Below, piece after piece: positions 35,170-45,089 of a DNA stretch of 48,601 nt. How positions within the stretch are numbered: position 1 is the stretch's first letter; each line of letters opens with the position of its first letter. Source of the stretch: Vagococcus vulneris (GTDB lineage: Bacteria > Bacillota > Bacilli > Lactobacillales > Vagococcaceae); the NCBI RefSeq assembly GCF_003950515.1, contig NZ_NGJS01000015.1, positions 1 through 48,601 of the forward strand, read 5' to 3'. The notes beneath the pieces are model-generated. The model was not told the DNA's origin, did no database searches, and worked only from the letters and a program-made list of their open reading frames with translations. The position numbers and the translations under genes are program-made.

Positions 35170-35838
35170 CTATCCGAAAAAGCTAACTGAATGAACATGT
35201 TCAATGCCTTTTAGAATTTCTGTTAAGCCTTCAACACGTTCATCTACTTCAATAATCATAATTGCTTTTTCACCTTTAGATTCTCGTGTTACTGTCATAG
35301 TGCCAATGTTGATATCTTGTTCGGATAGTACATTTGCTACTTTTGCAACAACACCGGGTTTATCTTGATGGACTGTTAAGTACGTGGGTGTTGTCATATC
35401 AAGATTAACTTTAAAGCCGTCAAGTTCAGAAATTTGAATAGAACCACCACCTATGGAAATACCTGTACAAGATAGTGTATGTGTCCCTTTGCGTACAACT
35501 AATTTAACTAGATTAGGGTGCTCAGATTTTTCAGGTTTTGGAACGAAAGTTACTTGCATTCCCTTTTCGTGTGCAATTTTAATAGAGTCTGCTAATTTCT
35601 CATCATCAGGTTCCATACCTAATAAACCACCAACAAGTGCAATATCAGTTCCGTGGCCACGATAAGTTTTTGCAAAAGATTCGTATAAATATAAATCAAC
35701 TTGTTCAGGTTGTTCTCCAAAAATACTACGGACAACACGACCAATCCTGGCCGCTCCTGCAGTATGGGAGCTGCTGGGACCTATCATAACGGGACCAATA
35801 ATATCGAAAACGCTTTTATATTGTGTCATATTTTTCAC
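35170..35838 (-). CDS. sdaAB: L-serine dehydratase, beta subunit
   Basis: The 222-residue beta subunit has VFDIIGPVMIGPSSSHTAGAARIG (about 9-32, including the conserved GPSSSHT), GRRLYESFAKTYRGHGTD-like helix and GMEPDDEKL, and a C-terminal ACT domain (about 148-220, VHQDKPGVVAKVANVLSEQDINIGTMTVTRE) that may sense serine or another amino acid. ATG 35838 follows GAGGTG. It is the first gene of sdaAB-sdaAA. Confidence 0.96.
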   Translation of the reverse strand: MKNMTQYKSVFDIIGPVMIGPSSSHTAGAARIGRVVRSIFGEQPEQVDLYLYESFAKTYRGHGTDIALVGGLLGMEPDDEKLADSIKIAHEKGMQVTFVPKPEKSEHPNLVKLVVRKGTHTLSCTGISIGGGSIQISELDGFKVNLDMTTPTYLTVHQDKPGVVAKVANVLSEQDINIGTMTVTRESKGEKAIMIIEVDERVEGLTEILKGIEHVHSVSFFG

Positions 35839-35999
35839 CTCATTTTATTCATTGCTATTTTATCATATAGATTATTAGCTGGAATAACTTATTAGTCAGA
35901 TTTAATAATTTTGTTGAAGTATCTTAATGTTAGTTTAGAATTAATGTGTGTTAAAATAAAACTGAGAAAAATGCATATATTAGAGATAGGGGAATGAAA

Positions 36000-37235
36000 A
36001 TGAAGGCAGAGATTATCGCAGTAGGCACGGAAATATTATTGGGACAAATTACAAATACAAATGCTACATTTATTTCACAATTTCTGGCAGAATTAGGTAT
36101 TGAAGTCTATTATCAATCGGCAGTAGGTGATAACAGCCAACGATTGACAGATGTTCTGACAACAGCAGCTAAACGTAGTGATGTTATTGTTGTCTGCGGT
36201 GGCTTAGGCCCGACGGATGATGATTTAACTAAGGAAACAGTTGCTGAATTCCTTGGTGAGTCTTTGGTTTATGATACTGAGGCAATGAATCGCTTAAATG
36301 ATTTTTTTAAATATTCAACCAATCCAATGACAGAAAATAATAAACGCCAAGCGTTGACAATAAGTAATAGCCTCACTATTCAAAATCCAACAGGGTTGGC
36401 TTGCGGTACTTATTATGAGGGAAAGGATACAAATTATATTTTACTTCCAGGTCCGCCTAGTGAATTGAAAGCAATGGTTAGAGAGGAAGTTATTCCTTTA
36501 CTAAAAGAAAAAATGCCGCAAAGTCATCAGTTAGTTTCACGCTATTTGCGTTTTATGGGAATCGGTGAATCCAAAATAGTTACAGAGTTAAAAGAAATAT
36601 TGGACGAGCAGACTAACCCTACTATTGCTCCATATGCTAAGTCTAATGAAGTCATGTTACGCATTACAGCAAAATGTACAAATGAGGATAAAGGTGAAGC
36701 TATGCTGGATGAATTGGAAAGGCGTATTCAAGATAAAGTCGGCAACTATTTTTACGGATACGGTGAAAATATAACAATTGAGGAAATTCTTGTAAACGAA
36801 CTCAAACAACGTAAACAAACTGTCTCATTTGCTGAAGGAATGACTGGCGGTGAATTCCAACACCGCGTGACTAATATTGAGGGGAGTTCGGATGTCTTTT
36901 CTGGTGGGATTGTCGCATATACTAGAGAAAGTAAAGAAAAACTGCTTAGTATTCCTGATGTGTTAATGTTTAAGCATGGCGAAGTGAGCGATGAGTGTGT
37001 GACAGCCATGGCTGTTGCTGCTAGAACTGCTTTAAATGCAACATACGGGGTATCCGCTGTTGGTGTGGCAGGTCCCAAGGAAATTGATGGTCAGCCGGTG
37101 GGAACAATTATTATTGGTATTTCGACACCAATCGGTGAATTTACAGAACATTTATTAATTAGGAGAAACCGCAGTTATATTCGTGATGGAGCTGTGAAGC
37201 ACGGATTAAATTTTTTAAGAAAGCATTTAGTTTAA
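36000..37235 (+). CDS. cinA: CinA family protein with altered C-terminal active site
   Basis: CinA combines an N-terminal molybdopterin-binding-like domain (about 1-170: AEIIAVGTEILLGQITNTNAT, VCGGLGPTDDDLTKETV) acting on ADP-ribose, and a C-terminal nicotinamide-nucleotide amidase. The 411-residue product has the usual length and is next to recA, as in Streptococcus. In the amidase domain the family ES(C/L)TGG motif reads AEGMTGGEF; the Ser expected to be catalytic is Gly, although GGIVAY and GVAGP remain. ATG 36000 is used, since GGGGA would lie too close to ATG 35994. The amidase activity may be lost or altered. In competence the domain acts with RecA. Confidence 0.88.
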   Translation: MKAEIIAVGTEILLGQITNTNATFISQFLAELGIEVYYQSAVGDNSQRLTDVLTTAAKRSDVIVVCGGLGPTDDDLTKETVAEFLGESLVYDTEAMNRLNDFFKYSTNPMTENNKRQALTISNSLTIQNPTGLACGTYYEGKDTNYILLPGPPSELKAMVREEVIPLLKEKMPQSHQLVSRYLRFMGIGESKIVTELKEILDEQTNPTIAPYAKSNEVMLRITAKCTNEDKGEAMLDELERRIQDKVGNYFYGYGENITIEEILVNELKQRKQTVSFAEGMTGGEFQHRVTNIEGSSDVFSGGIVAYTRESKEKLLSIPDVLMFKHGEVSDECVTAMAVAARTALNATYGVSAVGVAGPKEIDGQPVGTIIIGISTPIGEFTEHLLIRRNRSYIRDGAVKHGLNFLRKHLV

Positions 37236-37241
37236 AATATA

Positions 37242-37255
37242 CGAATATTTGTTCG
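37242..37255 (+). promoter_or_regulatory. LexA (SOS) box before recA
   Basis: CGAATATTTGTTCG matches the Gram-positive SOS box CGAAC-N4-GTTCG except one base (T for C). It lies just upstream of the recA -35. Confidence 0.75.
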
Positions 37256-37263
37256 CTTTTTTC

Positions 37264-37292
37264 TTGATTTTTTAGTAAAAAACGATTATGAT
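37264..37292 (+). promoter_or_regulatory. recA promoter
   Basis: TTGATT (37264-37269), 17 bases, TATGAT (37287-37292). Confidence 0.8.
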
Positions 37293-37330
37293 AATATCAA
37301 TAGATTGATTAAAGATTAGGAGGCTCGTTA

Positions 37331-38398
37331 ATGTCTGATAATAGAAAATTGGCGTTAGATGCAGCATTAAAGAAAATAGAAAAAGATTTTGGAAAAGGTT
37401 CAATTATGAAATTAGGTGAAAAAGTTGACCAGAGAATTTCAACTATTTCATCTGGTTCATTAGCACTAGATTCTGCATTAGGTGTTGGCGGATATCCGCG
37501 GGGTCGTATTATCGAAATTTATGGACCAGAAAGTTCCGGTAAAACAACTGTTGCGTTGCATGCTATTGCATCTGTTCAAAAAGAAGGAGGAACAGCGGCC
37601 TTTATCGATGCTGAACATGCGTTAGATCCTAAATATGCACAAGCATTAGGTGTAAATATTGATGAATTATTATTATCACAACCAGATACGGGCGAACAGG
37701 GATTAAACATTGCTGAAGCACTTGTATCAAGTGGGGCTATTGATATTGTCGTTATTGACTCTGTTGCCGCATTAGTTCCTCGTGCAGAGATTGACGGTGA
37801 GATGGGTGATGCACATGTTGGACTGCAAGCTCGTTTAATGTCGCAGGCACTGCGGAAATTGTCAGGTACCATCAATAAGACAAAAACAATTGCAGTATTT
37901 ATTAACCAAATCCGTGAAAAAGTTGGCGTGATGTTTGGTAATCCTGAAGTTACACCTGGTGGTCGTGCCTTAAAATTTTATTCAACTATTCGTTTAGAAG
38001 TACGACGTGCTGAACAGTTGAAATCAGGGACAGATATCATTGGTAATCGAACCAAAATAAAAATTGTAAAAAATAAAGTTGCTCCGCCGTTTCGAATTGC
38101 TGAAGTTGATATTATGTATGGTGAGGGGATTTCTCAAGAAGGGGAACTTCTAGATATGGCTGCTGATAAAGATATCGTCAATAAAAGTGGCGCTTGGTAT
38201 TCTTATGATGAAGAGCGGATTGGTCAAGGTCGTGAAAATGTTAAGAGATATTTGGCTGAGCATCCTGAGATGATGGCAGATATTTATCAAAAAGTGCGAG
38301 TTGCCTATGAGATTGATGGTGTTCCGGTTGTTGAAGAGAGCGACGTGGAAAGTAAAAAGGAAGCAGAAGATGGGTTAGCATTAGATTTAGATAAATAA
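37331..38398 (+). CDS. recA: Recombinase RecA
   Basis: RecA forms the ATP-dependent filament for strand exchange and triggers LexA cleavage. The 355-residue product has Walker [10 protein letters not shown] (65-73), [21 protein letters not shown] (Walker B and loop L1), [26 protein letters not shown] (loop L2) and an acidic C-terminal tail. GGAGG lies before ATG 37331. A LexA box is upstream. It is the second gene after cinA; the two have separate promoters. Confidence 0.98.
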   Translation: MSDNRKLALDAALKKIEKDFGKGSIMKLGEKVDQRISTISSGSLALDSALGVGGYPRGRIIEIYGPESSGKTTVALHAIASVQKEGGTAAFIDAEHALDPKYAQALGVNIDELLLSQPDTGEQGLNIAEALVSSGAIDIVVIDSVAALVPRAEIDGEMGDAHVGLQARLMSQALRKLSGTINKTKTIAVFINQIREKVGVMFGNPEVTPGGRALKFYSTIRLEVRRAEQLKSGTDIIGNRTKIKIVKNKVAPPFRIAEVDIMYGEGISQEGELLDMAADKDIVNKSGAWYSYDEERIGQGRENVKRYLAEHPEMMADIYQKVRVAYEIDGVPVVEESDVESKKEAEDGLALDLDK

Positions 38399-38447
38399 TC
38401 AGACATAAAAACCGTCCTTCGTTAAGAAGGCGGTTTTTTTATGTCTG
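38399..38447 (+). terminator. recA terminator
   Basis: AGACATAAAAACCG-TCCTTC and GAAGG-CGGTTTTTTTATGTCT form a long stem with a 5-base loop; the inner GC part followed by seven T is the terminator proper. Confidence 0.92.
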
Positions 38448-38465
38448 ATTATCCAATGAATTAAG

Positions 38466-38508
38466 TTGACACTACCCCTGACAACTATTAGAATAATAGT
38501 AGTATAAT
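38466..38508 (+). promoter_or_regulatory. rny promoter(s)
   Basis: TTGACA (38466-38471), 17 bases, TAGAAT (38489-38494). A further TATAAT at 38503-38508, with TGACAA 18 bases upstream, could be an overlapping second start. Confidence 0.75.
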
Positions 38509-38610
38509 ATTACTTTATACTCATGCTTGTAGGGCATGGTTTTTTGTATGCTTTTTTATCAATATCTAACTACAACTAAATATAAAGAAAGATAGTACGG
38601 AGGTGTTTTT

Positions 38611-40179
38611 ATGACCAATTTATTTATGATACTCCTTCCAATTACTATCATCGGATTAATTGCAGGTCTAGCAGTTGGCTATTTTGTCTCAAAATCACGC
38701 TATGAAAAATCGATAAATACTGCGAAGCAGTCTGCTTCAGACATTATTGATTTGGCAACAAAAGAGGCGGACACGTTAAAGAAAGAGTCTTTGTTAGAAG
38801 CAAAAGAAGAAAGCCAAGTTTACCGTCAAAAAATTGAAAGTGAGTTGAAAGAAGAGAGAATTGAATTAAAAAATCAAGAAAATCGACTATTACAACGTGA
38901 ATCTAATCTTGATCGCAAAGATGATTCTCTTGTTCAACGTGAAAGCTCATTAGAAGATAAAGAAACTAGGCTGGATTCTAGAAAGCAATTAATTGATGAA
39001 CAAGAAATCGAGGCTTCTAAACTAATTGAACAGCAACAACTAGAATTAGAACGCATTGCCTCGTTAAGTAAAGAGGATGCATCGAAAATTATCATGGACG
39101 ACATGGCTGAAGAGTTAACTCATGAACGTGCCCTGATGGTAAAAGAAAGCAATCAACGCGCAAAAGATGAGATTGATCGAAAAGCTAAAAATATGTTGTC
39201 TTTAGCTATACAGCGTTGTGCCGCTGATCAAGTGTCTGAACTGACAGTGACTGTTGTGACATTGCCAAGTGATGATATGAAAGGTCGAATTATTGGGCGT
39301 GAAGGACGTAATATCCGGACGCTTGAAACGTTAACAGGTATTGATTTAATTATCGATGATACACCTGAAGCAGTCGTTTTATCTGGGTTTGATCCAATTC
39401 GACGCGAAGTCGCTCGCATGACTCTTGAAAAATTAATTCAAGATGGTCGGATTCACCCAGCAAGAATTGAAGAAATGGTCGAAAAATCTAAGAAAGAAAT
39501 GGATGAACGAATTAGAGAATATGGTGAAAATGCTGCATTTGATGTTGGTGTACACTCATTGCATCCAGATTTGATAAAGATTTTAGGACGTTTAAGATTC
39601 AGAACTAGTTATGGTCAAAATGTGCTGAACCATTCAATTGAGGTTGCAAAATTAGCGGGAGTTTTAGCTGAGGAACTTGGAGAGGATCCAATTCTAGCTA
39701 GACGTGCCGGTCTATTGCATGACATTGGTAAAGCTCTTGATCATGAAGTTGATGGCTCCCATGTTGAAATAGGGACAGAAATTGTCAGCAAATATAAAGA
39801 AAATGATGTTGTTATTAATGCAGTTGCATCTCACCATGGTGATGTGGAAGCAACATCGATTATTTCTGTTTTAGTTGCTGCAGCTGATGCTTTATCTGCT
39901 GCACGACCTGGTGCTAGAAGTGAATCGTTAGAAAATTATATTAAACGTTTAGAACGTTTAGAAAATATTGCTAATGATTTTCCTGGAGTTGAAACCAGCT
40001 TTGCTATTCAAGCTGGTCGTGAAATTCGTGTGATGGTAAAACCACAAGAAGTATCTGATGATGAAGCAGTATTGCTTGTAAGAGAAGTGCGCAAACGTAT
40101 TGAAGATGAATTGGAATACCCAGGTCACATTAAGGTGACAGTAGTACGTGAAGTACGTGCTGTTGATTACGCAAAATAA
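38611..40179 (+). CDS. rny: Ribonuclease Y
   Basis: RNase Y is the membrane-anchored endoribonuclease that starts mRNA decay in many Gram-positives. The 522-residue product has one N-terminal transmembrane helix ([19 protein letters not shown]), a long coiled coil (about 35-190), a KH domain ([15 protein letters not shown], about 226-240) and an HD domain ([13 protein letters not shown], with the HD pair near 370-371, then ASHHGD). GGAGG lies before ATG 38611. It is alone between two terminators. Confidence 0.97.
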   Translation: MTNLFMILLPITIIGLIAGLAVGYFVSKSRYEKSINTAKQSASDIIDLATKEADTLKKESLLEAKEESQVYRQKIESELKEERIELKNQENRLLQRESNLDRKDDSLVQRESSLEDKETRLDSRKQLIDEQEIEASKLIEQQQLELERIASLSKEDASKIIMDDMAEELTHERALMVKESNQRAKDEIDRKAKNMLSLAIQRCAADQVSELTVTVVTLPSDDMKGRIIGREGRNIRTLETLTGIDLIIDDTPEAVVLSGFDPIRREVARMTLEKLIQDGRIHPARIEEMVEKSKKEMDERIREYGENAAFDVGVHSLHPDLIKILGRLRFRTSYGQNVLNHSIEVAKLAGVLAEELGEDPILARRAGLLHDIGKALDHEVDGSHVEIGTEIVSKYKENDVVINAVASHHGDVEATSIISVLVAAADALSAARPGARSESLENYIKRLERLENIANDFPGVETSFAIQAGREIRVMVKPQEVSDDEAVLLVREVRKRIEDELEYPGHIKVTVVREVRAVDYAK

Positions 40180-40190
40180 TAAAATTTAGG

Positions 40191-40234
40191 AGGTTAGGAA
40201 AAACTAGATTTAGTTTATACCTAACCTTTTTTTA
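40191..40234 (+). terminator. rny terminator
   Basis: AGGTTAGG and CCTAACCT enclose an inner AAACTA/TAGTTT stem; seven T follow. Confidence 0.88.
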
Positions 40235-40252
40235 CTATAAGGAGATGACAAA

Positions 40253-41128
40253 GTGAGTTCTTATTTGGAGCTGCCACAGTGGTCATTACCATTCCCATTT
40301 AGAACCCTAGAAAACGAAGGTGAAACAGTTGTTCCTCCCCACTGGCATAAAGAGATAGAGATCATTTTAGTGACAGAAGGATCGGTTAATATCGGGTACA
40401 ATAATCAATTAGTACAAGTTCACAAGGGTGAAGTATTCGTATTTGGCAGTGGTGAGTCTCATTATTTCTTAGCATCACCCGGGAGTCACCGCTTGGTCTT
40501 TCAATTTGATACAGTATTGTTTCGTGAAGCTTACTTAAAAGGAAATCAGGAACATGAGTTAATTAATTTATTTGAAACACGTGAAAATCACAGCCAGAAA
40601 TGGCCTTCAGAGGTTGCGAATAAAGTAGTTAAATATTTAAAGGTGGTATATGAAGAAGTTGCTGAACAAAGAGCAGGTTTCGAGTTTTCAGTTATTGGAT
40701 ATTTAAATCATTTTGTTGTATTGTATTACCGTGAAATTCCTGAGAAAAACAAAGTAATGCAAACTGGAAACTTTGTCGAAGCAGTAAATAATCAGGAAAC
40801 TCTGGAGCGCTTAAATAAAGTATTCAGTTATATTGAAAGTCATTACATCGAAGGAGTAACTTTGGACGATGTTGCAAAATCAGTTGGGTTTAGCCCTTAT
40901 TATTTTGCTCGCTTTTTTAAAAAAAATACTGGACAAACATTTATGCAGTTCCTCAATGATTATCGTATCAGTCAAGCTAAATATATTTTGGCGCATAAAA
41001 AATTACCAATGATTAATGTCGCCGAACAATCTGGATTTAATAGCGTTAAGACGTTTCATCATGTGTTTAAGGAACAAGTCGGCTTGTCACCATTGAAATA
41101 CCAAAAGACAATATATGGGAATAAATGA
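40253..41128 (+). CDS. AraC-family transcriptional regulator
   Basis: A 291-residue regulator: an N-terminal cupin-like sensor (about 20-100: VVPPHWHKEIEIILVTEGSVNIGYNN with the PHxH pattern, then VFGSGESHYFLASPG) and two C-terminal helix-turn-helix motifs of the AraC/XylS type (about 198-288: LDDVAKSVGFSPYYFARFFKKNTGQTF and NVAEQSGFNSVKTFHHVFKEQVGLSPLKYQ). The start is GTG 40253 with AAGGAG 9 bases before it. It precedes, on the same strand, a four-gene sugar operon it probably activates in response to a sugar; the inducer is not known. Confidence 0.9.
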   Translation: MSSYLELPQWSLPFPFRTLENEGETVVPPHWHKEIEIILVTEGSVNIGYNNQLVQVHKGEVFVFGSGESHYFLASPGSHRLVFQFDTVLFREAYLKGNQEHELINLFETRENHSQKWPSEVANKVVKYLKVVYEEVAEQRAGFEFSVIGYLNHFVVLYYREIPEKNKVMQTGNFVEAVNNQETLERLNKVFSYIESHYIEGVTLDDVAKSVGFSPYYFARFFKKNTGQTFMQFLNDYRISQAKYILAHKKLPMINVAEQSGFNSVKTFHHVFKEQVGLSPLKYQKTIYGNK

Positions 41129-41155
41129 CCCTTTTTAAAGGAAGAAAACCTTATC

Positions 41156-41187
41156 AATGTTTTGTAAGATATATATAACAAAACATT
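41156..41187 (+). promoter_or_regulatory. Perfect 10-bp inverted repeat upstream of the sugar operon
   Basis: AATGTTTTGT, 12 bases, ACAAAACATT, just before the TGGAGG of the first oxidoreductase gene. The 12-base spacer is AAGATATATATA, which could include the -10. A regulator operator is the simplest reading; the repeat could also fold as an mRNA hairpin before the ribosome site. Confidence 0.6.
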
Positions 41188-41203
41188 TGATGGAGGTTTT
41201 TTT

Positions 41204-42283
41204 ATGGTTTTAAGAGTCGGAATTATTGGATGTGGTGGTATCGCTACTAATAAACATATGCCTGCGCTTAGTAAAATTGCTGGTGTTGAAATGACAGCAT
41301 TTTGTGATATCGATATTGCACGAGCTGAATTAGCAAAAGAAACATTTGGTACAAAAACAGCAAAGGTTTATGATGCTTATCAAGAATTATTAAAAGACAC
41401 GACGTTAGACTTGATTCATGTATGTACGCCGAATAATTCACATGCGAAAATTTCAATTGCTGGTCTTGAAGCTGGAAAACATGTCATGTGCGAGAAACCT
41501 ATGGCTAAAACGAGTCAAGAGGCCAGAGCAATGGTTGAAGCTGCAAAACAAACAGGAAAAAAGTTGACAATCGGGTATCAAAATCGTTTTAGGACTGATT
41601 CTGAATATCTGCATGGAGTTTGTTCTGATGGTGAATTAGGTGATATTTATGTTGGGAAAGCACACGCTATTCGCCGAAGAGCCGTTCCGACGTGGGGTGT
41701 ATTCTTAGATGAAGAAGCCCAAGGTGGAGGTCCACTAATTGATATAGGAACACATGCCTTAGATTTGACATTATGGATGATGAATAATTATAAGCCAAAA
41801 TATGTTGTTGGAAATACTTATCATAAATTATCACAGACTAAAAATGCTGCAAATGCTTGGGGCTCATGGGATCCAGAAAAATTTACAGTTGAGGATTCTG
41901 CTTTCGGTTTCATTACTATGGAAGATGGGGCGACGATTTTTTTAGAAGCAAGTTGGGCATTGAATGGACTTGATGTGCGCGAGGCACAAACGGAACTTCA
42001 TGGAACGTTGGGCGGTGCCGATATGAAAGATGGCTTAACGATTAATGGTGAAGATCGTGGACTTTTATATGAGCGTCAGATTGAACTAGAAACAGGCGGC
42101 GTAGATTTTTATGATGGCGAGGGATCGGATCCGGCATTGAAAGAAGCTGAGTCATGGATAAATGCGATTTTAACTGATACAGATCCTGTGGTTAAGCCTG
42201 AAGAAGCATTAGTAGTTACTGAAATATTAGAGGCGATGTACGAATCATCAAAGACAGGTGAACCTGTATTTTTAAATAAATAA
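41204..42283 (+). CDS. Gfo/Idh/MocA family oxidoreductase
   Basis: A 359-residue NAD(P)-dependent sugar or inositol oxidoreductase. The Rossmann domain opens [19 protein letters not shown] (about 3-21), with [12 protein letters not shown] and the EKP motif ([15 protein letters not shown], about 90-104) that holds the catalytic Lys, then [20 protein letters not shown] (about 175-194) with the conserved His in the C-terminal domain. TGGAGG precedes ATG 41204. It begins an operon with ThuA, a TIM-barrel isomerase and a second Gfo/Idh enzyme. Substrate unknown; a hexopyranose or its 3-keto form is a fair guess. Confidence 0.9.
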   Translation: MVLRVGIIGCGGIATNKHMPALSKIAGVEMTAFCDIDIARAELAKETFGTKTAKVYDAYQELLKDTTLDLIHVCTPNNSHAKISIAGLEAGKHVMCEKPMAKTSQEARAMVEAAKQTGKKLTIGYQNRFRTDSEYLHGVCSDGELGDIYVGKAHAIRRRAVPTWGVFLDEEAQGGGPLIDIGTHALDLTLWMMNNYKPKYVVGNTYHKLSQTKNAANAWGSWDPEKFTVEDSAFGFITMEDGATIFLEASWALNGLDVREAQTELHGTLGGADMKDGLTINGEDRGLLYERQIELETGGVDFYDGEGSDPALKEAESWINAILTDTDPVVKPEEALVVTEILEAMYESSKTGEPVFLNK

Positions 42284-42305
42284 AGGAGAGGAGAGACACA
42301 AGGAT

Positions 42306-43019
42306 ATGATACACGTCACAGTATGGAATGAATATCGTCATGAAAAGACAGATAAAAAGGTCCGAGATGTTTATCCGAATGGAATACATGAACAACTGAA
42401 ATCGTTTTTAAAAGAGGATTTTGAAGTGAAGACAGCCACTCTAGATGATCCAGAACATGGATTGTCGGAAGATGTACTAAATGATACGGATGTACTGATT
42501 TGGTGGGGACATATTGCACATGATGAAGTTTCTGAAGAAGTTGTTAATCGTGTACATCAGCGTGTCTTACAAGGAATGGGATTAGTTGTGTTGCATTCAG
42601 CACATATGTCTAAAATTTTTATTAAGTTAATGGGCACAAGTTGTGATTTGAAGTGGCGTGAGGCTGATGAACGCTGTCGAATCTGGAACGTTAATCCTAG
42701 TCATCCGATTGTTGAGGGAGTCGGGGAGTTTATTGATTTAGAAAAAGAAGAAATGTACGGTGAGCATTTTGATATTCCGGCACCTGATGAACTAGTATTT
42801 ATTAATTGGTATCAAGGTGGTGAGGTGTTCCGAGGCGGCTGTACCTATCGCCGAGGCAACGGAAAAATATTTTATTTCCAGCCTGGTCATGAAACGTATC
42901 CGTCTTATTACCACCCGAAAGTTCAAAGAGTTATAAAAAATGCAGTCAATTGGTGTCATCCGACGGAAAATAATTATCCAACTTACGGCAACCACCTACC
43001 ACTGGAAAAATTATCATAG
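42306..43019 (+). CDS. ThuA-like domain protein
   Basis: A 237-residue protein of the ThuA (trehalose utilization) family, a class-I glutamine amidotransferase-like fold. [14 protein letters not shown] at the N-terminus, [12 protein letters not shown] (about 64-75), [11 protein letters not shown] (about 94-104) and [19 protein letters not shown] (about 198-216) are family motifs. ThuA homologs, with ThuB (Gfo/Idh), are linked to handling of 3-keto disaccharides in rhizobia, and the flanking Gfo/Idh enzymes fit. The function is not firmly known. It starts at ATG 42306, 22 bases after the previous gene. Confidence 0.88.
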   Translation: MIHVTVWNEYRHEKTDKKVRDVYPNGIHEQLKSFLKEDFEVKTATLDDPEHGLSEDVLNDTDVLIWWGHIAHDEVSEEVVNRVHQRVLQGMGLVVLHSAHMSKIFIKLMGTSCDLKWREADERCRIWNVNPSHPIVEGVGEFIDLEKEEMYGEHFDIPAPDELVFINWYQGGEVFRGGCTYRRGNGKIFYFQPGHETYPSYYHPKVQRVIKNAVNWCHPTENNYPTYGNHLPLEKLS

Positions 43020-43036
43020 AATAGGAGAAAAAAATA

Positions 43037-44005
43037 ATGAAATTAGGCGTATTTACACCACTATTTAATAATTTAAGTTTTGATGAAATGATTGAAAAAG
43101 TTGCTGAACAAGGATTACAAACGGTAGAAATTGGTACGGGAGGTTCACCTGGCGACGCACATTGCGACATTGACGCGTTACTTGCAAGTAGTGATGCCCG
43201 TAAGGAATATCTAGCTAAGTTGTCAGATAAAGGCTTAGAAATCAGTGCGTTTAGTGCGCATCATAATCCTATTTCTCCTAAAGCTGCTGAAGCTAAAGAG
43301 GGCGATGAATTATTACGTAAAACAATTAAATTGGCTTCATTAATGAATGTTCCTGTAGTAAACGGTTTTTCTGGTGTTGCTGGTGGTAATCCGACTGATA
43401 CCAGCGTCAATTGGCCGGTATTACCTTGGCCAACGGATTATACAGATATTTATCACTATCAATGGGAAGATAAATTAATTCCGTATTGGAAAGAAATTAA
43501 TCAAGAGTGTGATACTGCTGGTGTAAAAATTGGTATTGAATTACATGGAGGATTTTTAGCTCATACTCCATATACGATGTTGAAATTACGAGATGCAGCT
43601 GGGAAAAATATCGGTTGCAACCTTGATCCATCCCACATGTGGTGGCAAGGTATAGATCCTGTTGGGGCGATTAAAATCTTGGGTAAAGAGAATGCTATTC
43701 ATCATTTCCATGCAAAAGATACTTACTTAGACCAAGAAAATATAAATATGTATGGTTTAACAGATATGCAACCATACAGTGATGTACAAACACGGTCATG
43801 GACATTCCGTTCTGTCGGTTGTGGTCATAGTATGAAAGAGTGGTCTGATATCATTAGTGCACTACGTTTATACAATTATGACTATGTATTGAGTATTGAG
43901 CATGAAGATCCAATCATGTCAATTGATGAAGGGTTTAGTCGAGCAGTGTCTAACCTTAAAACAATTATGATTAAAGATCAGCCTGGGGACTTATGGTGGG
44001 CTTAA
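43037..44005 (+). CDS. Sugar phosphate isomerase/epimerase family protein
   Basis: A 322-residue TIM barrel of the AP-endonuclease-2/xylose-isomerase-like family. It has GVFTPLFNNLSFDEMIE (strand 1), IGIELHGGFLAHTP (about 167-180, metal-binding Glu), GCNLDPSHMWWQGID (about 195-209, Asp and His), HFHAKDTYLD and LSIEHEDP (final metal-binding Glu). Such proteins are isomerases, epimerases or dehydratases; several work on inosose or 3-keto sugars beside Gfo/Idh partners. RBS AGGAG precedes ATG 43037. The exact reaction is not assignable. Confidence 0.9.
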   Translation: MKLGVFTPLFNNLSFDEMIEKVAEQGLQTVEIGTGGSPGDAHCDIDALLASSDARKEYLAKLSDKGLEISAFSAHHNPISPKAAEAKEGDELLRKTIKLASLMNVPVVNGFSGVAGGNPTDTSVNWPVLPWPTDYTDIYHYQWEDKLIPYWKEINQECDTAGVKIGIELHGGFLAHTPYTMLKLRDAAGKNIGCNLDPSHMWWQGIDPVGAIKILGKENAIHHFHAKDTYLDQENINMYGLTDMQPYSDVQTRSWTFRSVGCGHSMKEWSDIISALRLYNYDYVLSIEHEDPIMSIDEGFSRAVSNLKTIMIKDQPGDLWWA

Positions 44006-44036
44006 CAGTAGAGATTAAAAGGGGAGGAATAAACAA

Positions 44037-45089
44037 ATGACCAAAATAAATATGGTAATTATCGGTTTAGGCGGTATGGGAAGCTACCATGCACGAGAAT
44101 TAATTAAAGACACTGATGGTGTTCATGCCTATGGTGCTTTTGATATTAATCCTGAACAATTGGTTAAGGCACCTGACATGGGATTAAAAATTTATGATAA
44201 ATTAGCAGATGTTTGGCAAGATGAGGCTGTTGAAGCTGTGTTGATTGCAACACCAAATGACTCACATAAAGAGTTGTCGATTCAGGCAATGCGAGCAGGA
44301 AAGCATGTCGTTTGTGAAAAACCGGTAATGATGTCAAGTACAGAATTAAATGAGGTTTTAGCAGTAGCTGAAGAAACTGAAAAAGTATTCATGGTTCATC
44401 AAAATCGACGATGGGACAAAGATTTTTTAGTCATTCGCGAATTATATCGCCAACAAGAAATCGGCAGTCTATTTCAAATAGAATCACGTGTTCATGGCGC
44501 TAATGGTATTCCTGGAGATTGGCGTCATTTAAAAGAACATGGTGGCGGTATGCTTCTTGATTGGGGCGTTCATTTATTGGATCAGCTGTTGTTCCTAGTG
44601 GATAGTCCGATTAAATCTGTTGTTGCGGACTTAAGTTTTGTACTTGGAGATGATGTGGATGATGGCTTCATCACACACATTACATTTGAGAATGGTTTAA
44701 AAAGTATTGTTGAAGTAGGGACAACTAATTTTATAAAACTACCAAGATGGTACGTTAAGGGCCTTGAAGGCACAGCTGTAGTCGATGATTGGGATTTATC
44801 AGGGCGTGTCGTAAAACAAACTGGTTTTATAGATCATCACAAGCTAGTACCTATCCAAGCCGGCCAAGGTCTTACTAAGACCATGGCACCACCGTCTGAG
44901 GATGCCACGACTACATTCCCATTGCCAAAGGGTGTAGCTGAATTCGACACATTTTATCATAATTTTTATGAAGTGGTACGCCATCAAGCAGTACCTATTG
45001 TAAAAAATAGTGAAGTTATGACGGTCTTAAAATTAATTGAAATGATTTTTAAATCTGCAGAAACTGGACAGACTATTCATGTACGATAA
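44037..45089 (+). CDS. Second Gfo/Idh/MocA family oxidoreductase
   Basis: A 350-residue NAD(P)-binding oxidoreductase. MVIIGLGGMGSYHARELI (Rossmann GxGxxG, about 6-23), LIATPNDSHKEL, HVVCEKPVMMSS (EKP motif, about 89-100) and GGGMLLDWGVHLLDQLLFL (about 168-186, catalytic His) are visible. It is unlike the first Gfo/Idh in its C-terminal half, so the two probably act on different substrates or steps. RBS GGGGAGGAA precedes ATG 44037. It is the last gene of the operon before a strong terminator. Confidence 0.9.
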   Translation: MTKINMVIIGLGGMGSYHARELIKDTDGVHAYGAFDINPEQLVKAPDMGLKIYDKLADVWQDEAVEAVLIATPNDSHKELSIQAMRAGKHVVCEKPVMMSSTELNEVLAVAEETEKVFMVHQNRRWDKDFLVIRELYRQQEIGSLFQIESRVHGANGIPGDWRHLKEHGGGMLLDWGVHLLDQLLFLVDSPIKSVVADLSFVLGDDVDDGFITHITFENGLKSIVEVGTTNFIKLPRWYVKGLEGTAVVDDWDLSGRVVKQTGFIDHHKLVPIQAGQGLTKTMAPPSEDATTTFPLPKGVAEFDTFYHNFYEVVRHQAVPIVKNSEVMTVLKLIEMIFKSAETGQTIHVR

